Shown here: piece by piece, positions 62,110-64,000 of the stretch
Numbering within the stretch: position 1 is the first letter of the stretch
Layout: each line of letters starts with the position of its first letter
Assembly (NCBI RefSeq): GCF_021347895.1
Contig: NC_067136.1
Span: forward strand, 5,579,066 to 5,643,065
DNA: 64,000 bases
Direction of reading: 5' to 3'
Origin: Acanthochromis polyacanthus
Taxonomy: Eukaryota; Chordata; Actinopteri; Pomacentridae
Made by a program: the position numbers and the translations under genes
Notes under the pieces: model-generated
The model's database searches: none
Told to the model about the DNA's origin: nothing
What the model saw: the letters and a program-made list of their open reading frames with translations, nothing else

Positions 62110-63050
62110 AAAATATCTTTTCAGTGGTTTGGCCCACAGAACCCCACAGCATATGGTTTCTGACATTTTTTGGGTCCAGGATCTCATATTTGATGTTGAT
62201 TTAATGATTGGAGCTGTGTTTGACCTTCAAATTCAAAATGGCCACCATAAAATCCAAATTGGCCGCCATCATTAATATCAAAAATGATCTCTATTTTTTT
62301 TAACCACATGGCTCAAACGTGGATAGTTTCTTGGACTTTTTAAAGTTGAAGGATAAGTATTTAGTGTTTGCTTGAAGGTTTGACATGATGAAAGGCGCAA
62401 CAAAAAAGTTTAGCAAACATAAAGACTCAAGGAAATTGAAAATGTAAAAATGCGTAATACTGCTGTTAGCCACCACTTTAGGTGTTCACCCTTGTGCCAT
62501 GATGAGGCCCAGTATTTACGACTTGACAAGGGGTTTTTGGTGTTTTTATGTTTTTGTTTTTTTTGTTGTTTTTTTTTTTTTATTTTGTAATATATTTGAA
62601 CAAAAACTTAGCTTTCTAGATATGGTACTTGCTACTTGCCTTCTAAAATGTTAGAATGTTGACATATCAAAGATGAATGGCTACTCTTTACTCTACCGTG
62701 ACCTTCAGTATGATAATCATGGATTTTACTGCTTGTTTATCTTGAAATTTACAGTAAAGTAGATGTTTGTGAATATGCTAAGTAGCAAGAGAGGAAACAG
62801 CTAGGTGGGGATAACCTCTGTTTGACTTCCATACCACAGAGCAAAGCAGAATTTATAAGCACTAGGTAAGTTCAGATCAAAAGGCTGTAGCAGAAGCAAT
62901 GGTAGGATGGACCTTCCATTTAACTTCCAAAGGTCAAAGGCAAAGAAGACTGTTGTTTGATAGAAAATATGTAGCAGAAGCAGTGGTAGGATGGACCTTC
63001 CATTTCACTTCCAAAGCACAAAGCTGATGCAGACTGCTGTTTGATTAACA
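62110..63050. repeat. transposon-like AT-rich sequence with local duplications
   Basis: It contains AAATCCAAAATGGCC, AAATTCAAAATGGCCACC and AAATTGGCCGCC repeats (62080-62270). A roughly 80-bp duplication, AGCAGAAGCAATGGTAGGAT then GGACCTTCCATTTAACTTCC, occurs at 62889 and 62973. No ORF recognised. Confidence 0.5.
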
Positions 63051-63151
63051 GAAGTACATGCAGGAAGAGACCTACTGGAACATTGATTCATCTTCTTCTG
63101 AGTCAGTAGAATCTCCGTACTCACTTTCTTCATCATCACTCTCATCCCCAC

Positions 63152-63745
63152 TCACACCTGGACATCGAGAACAGAGCTGCTGGGGTAAGGGGGGGTGTGC
63201 CGCACTGGTCTGCACTTCCCATTTACCATTTGCCATCCAAAGCCAATGGGAGAGGGATGCTCAGTCAGACTGTAATGTAGCTGGTAATATGTGAGGTAAT
63301 TTGTCCTCTCTAGATGATGAGACAAGGTGTCATCATCAGGTGGGAGGCAGATCATGCTCTTCGTCTTCAGCTTGTTCCACTTTGAAGCTCTTGCCTGACC
63401 ACATGTAACATCTGTACCCTCACCATAAATGTAGGAGAGGACAAAGGACCGCATATCAGCTTTCACTTCGTCCTTCAGCTCCAAGCTGTTGCCTACTTGC
63501 TTAAGGAAATTTCTTGCTTCAGAATTTGCAGTTACCTTTTGTAACAGTGGCTTTTTTCCATGACCATAAAAAGCTGAAGTGTGATCACTGCTTGTGATGA
63601 CATGGAAAGGGATAATAATTTCTGCAACTTCTTCTGAAAGCATGGCATAGCAGTTGACTAAGATATTCTTGTGTTTCATCAGCAGATCGCCTTTGAGTTG
63701 TTGTGACAAATAGGCTGCTTGGACATACACATCAGTGTCCTCATT
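63152..63745 (-). CDS. unrecognised ORF, transposon-associated family, N-terminally cut
   Basis: About 195 codons open from YVQAAYLSQQLKGDLLMKH. Noted motifs are ITSSDHTSAFYGHGKKPLLQ (about the centre) and, near the end, CLPPDDDTLSHHLERTNYLT, then HPSPIGFGWQMVNGKCRP. I recall similar HT-S-F-GHGK and LPP-ALxxHxxRA-Y patterns in multi-copy fish and invertebrate proteins but cannot name the family. A LINE 3' end interrupts the 5' side at about 63746. No intron signals were seen. Possibly part of the same mobile unit as the P-like relic. Confidence 0.5.
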   Translation of the reverse strand, partial: NEDTDVYVQAAYLSQQLKGDLLMKHKNILVNCYAMLSEEVAEIIIPFHVITSSDHTSAFYGHGKKPLLQKVTANSEARNFLKQVGNSLELKDEVKADMRSFVLSYIYGEGTDVTCGQARASKWNKLKTKSMICLPPDDDTLSHHLERTNYLTYYQLHYSLTEHPSPIGFGWQMVNGKCRPVRHTPPYPSSSVLDVQV

Positions 63746-64000
63746 GTCCAAGTTCAAGTTCAAGTTTATTTGCCATTTGCAGTATAAAACCACATTGGAA
63801 AAAAGGTGCAAGAGCTCAAAGTGCACTGTCAACATCTAAAAAACAACAGCAGTACAGAAGAAAGTAAAACGATAACAAAACAGAGAACATAACAAACAAT
63901 GCCACATAATATACCTAAAAGTAAAATGCTAAAAACCAATAAACAGTTTGTAACAGAAATAAAAACATATTAAAAACAAGATACATTATTTAAAGTGATC
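63746..64000 (-). mobile_element. 3' end of a LINE, running off the window
   Basis: On the minus strand the sequence ends AAATAAACTTGAACTTGAAC then TTGGAC, a short AACTTG tandem tail after an AATAAA, typical of fish LINE 3' ends. The body lies beyond position 64000, so only the 3' end is visible. Confidence 0.6.

Overview
This window is nuclear DNA of a ray-finned (teleost) fish, probably a percomorph. The evidence is vertebrate genes with GT-AG introns, fish-typical transposons (Tc1-like, P/THAP9-like, hAT, PIF/Harbinger-like, Rex-type LINEs, tRNA-derived SINEs), long (AC)n tracts and an extreme load of minisatellites. By my own hand tally about a third of the 64 kb is tandem repeat. No prokaryotic or viral gene system was seen.

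Layout. 1-1.8 kb: downstream flank and probable 3' UTR of pik3ca. 1.8-17.6 kb, minus strand: a complete pik3ca, the catalytic subunit of class IA PI3-kinase alpha. It has 27 coding exons whose lengths sum to 3,213 nt (1,070 aa plus stop), with key kinase and helical residues present. Its introns hold at least ten tandem arrays, a nearly intact Tc1 element, a decayed Tc1-like element, a LINE fragment and a SINE. 17.8-22.2 kb: a minus-strand non-LTR retrotransposon broken by a second LINE and by a SINE. 22.2-24 kb: an 18-bp-type minisatellite. 24-31.9 kb: (AC)n tracts with telomere-like repeats, a roughly 980-bp palindromic MITE, and a minisatellite split by a Harbinger-like element. 32.4-35.2 kb, minus: tsc22d4-like gene (4 exons, 335 aa). 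35-41 kb: several arrays and a GC-rich, promoter-like segment near 39 kb. 41.2-49.2 kb, minus: mogat3-like monoacylglycerol acyltransferase (9 exons, 335 aa). 51.9-57.2 kb, minus: a small TNF-receptor-superfamily-like gene whose 3' exons I could not join in one frame. 58.2 kb, plus: a possible first exon of an unrecognised gene. 59.3-64 kb: a P-element transposase relic (minus) broken by a hAT element that itself carries a second copy of the palindromic MITE, then an unrecognised ORF family cut by a LINE end.

The genes have no operon-like link. pik3ca makes PIP3 at membranes, mogat3 makes diacylglycerol in the ER, tsc22d4 is a leucine-zipper regulator and the TNFR-like gene is a predicted receptor. 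From memory, human TSC22D4 and MOGAT3 both lie on 7q22.1, so their closeness here may be conserved synteny.

The most unusual signal is that several intronic minisatellites are built from copies of an adjacent exon end plus its splice site. This happens at pik3ca exons 13, 14, 16 and 18 and at TNFR-like exon 3, with a single duplication at pik3ca exon 26. In each case the true donor is followed by a ladder of decoy donors.
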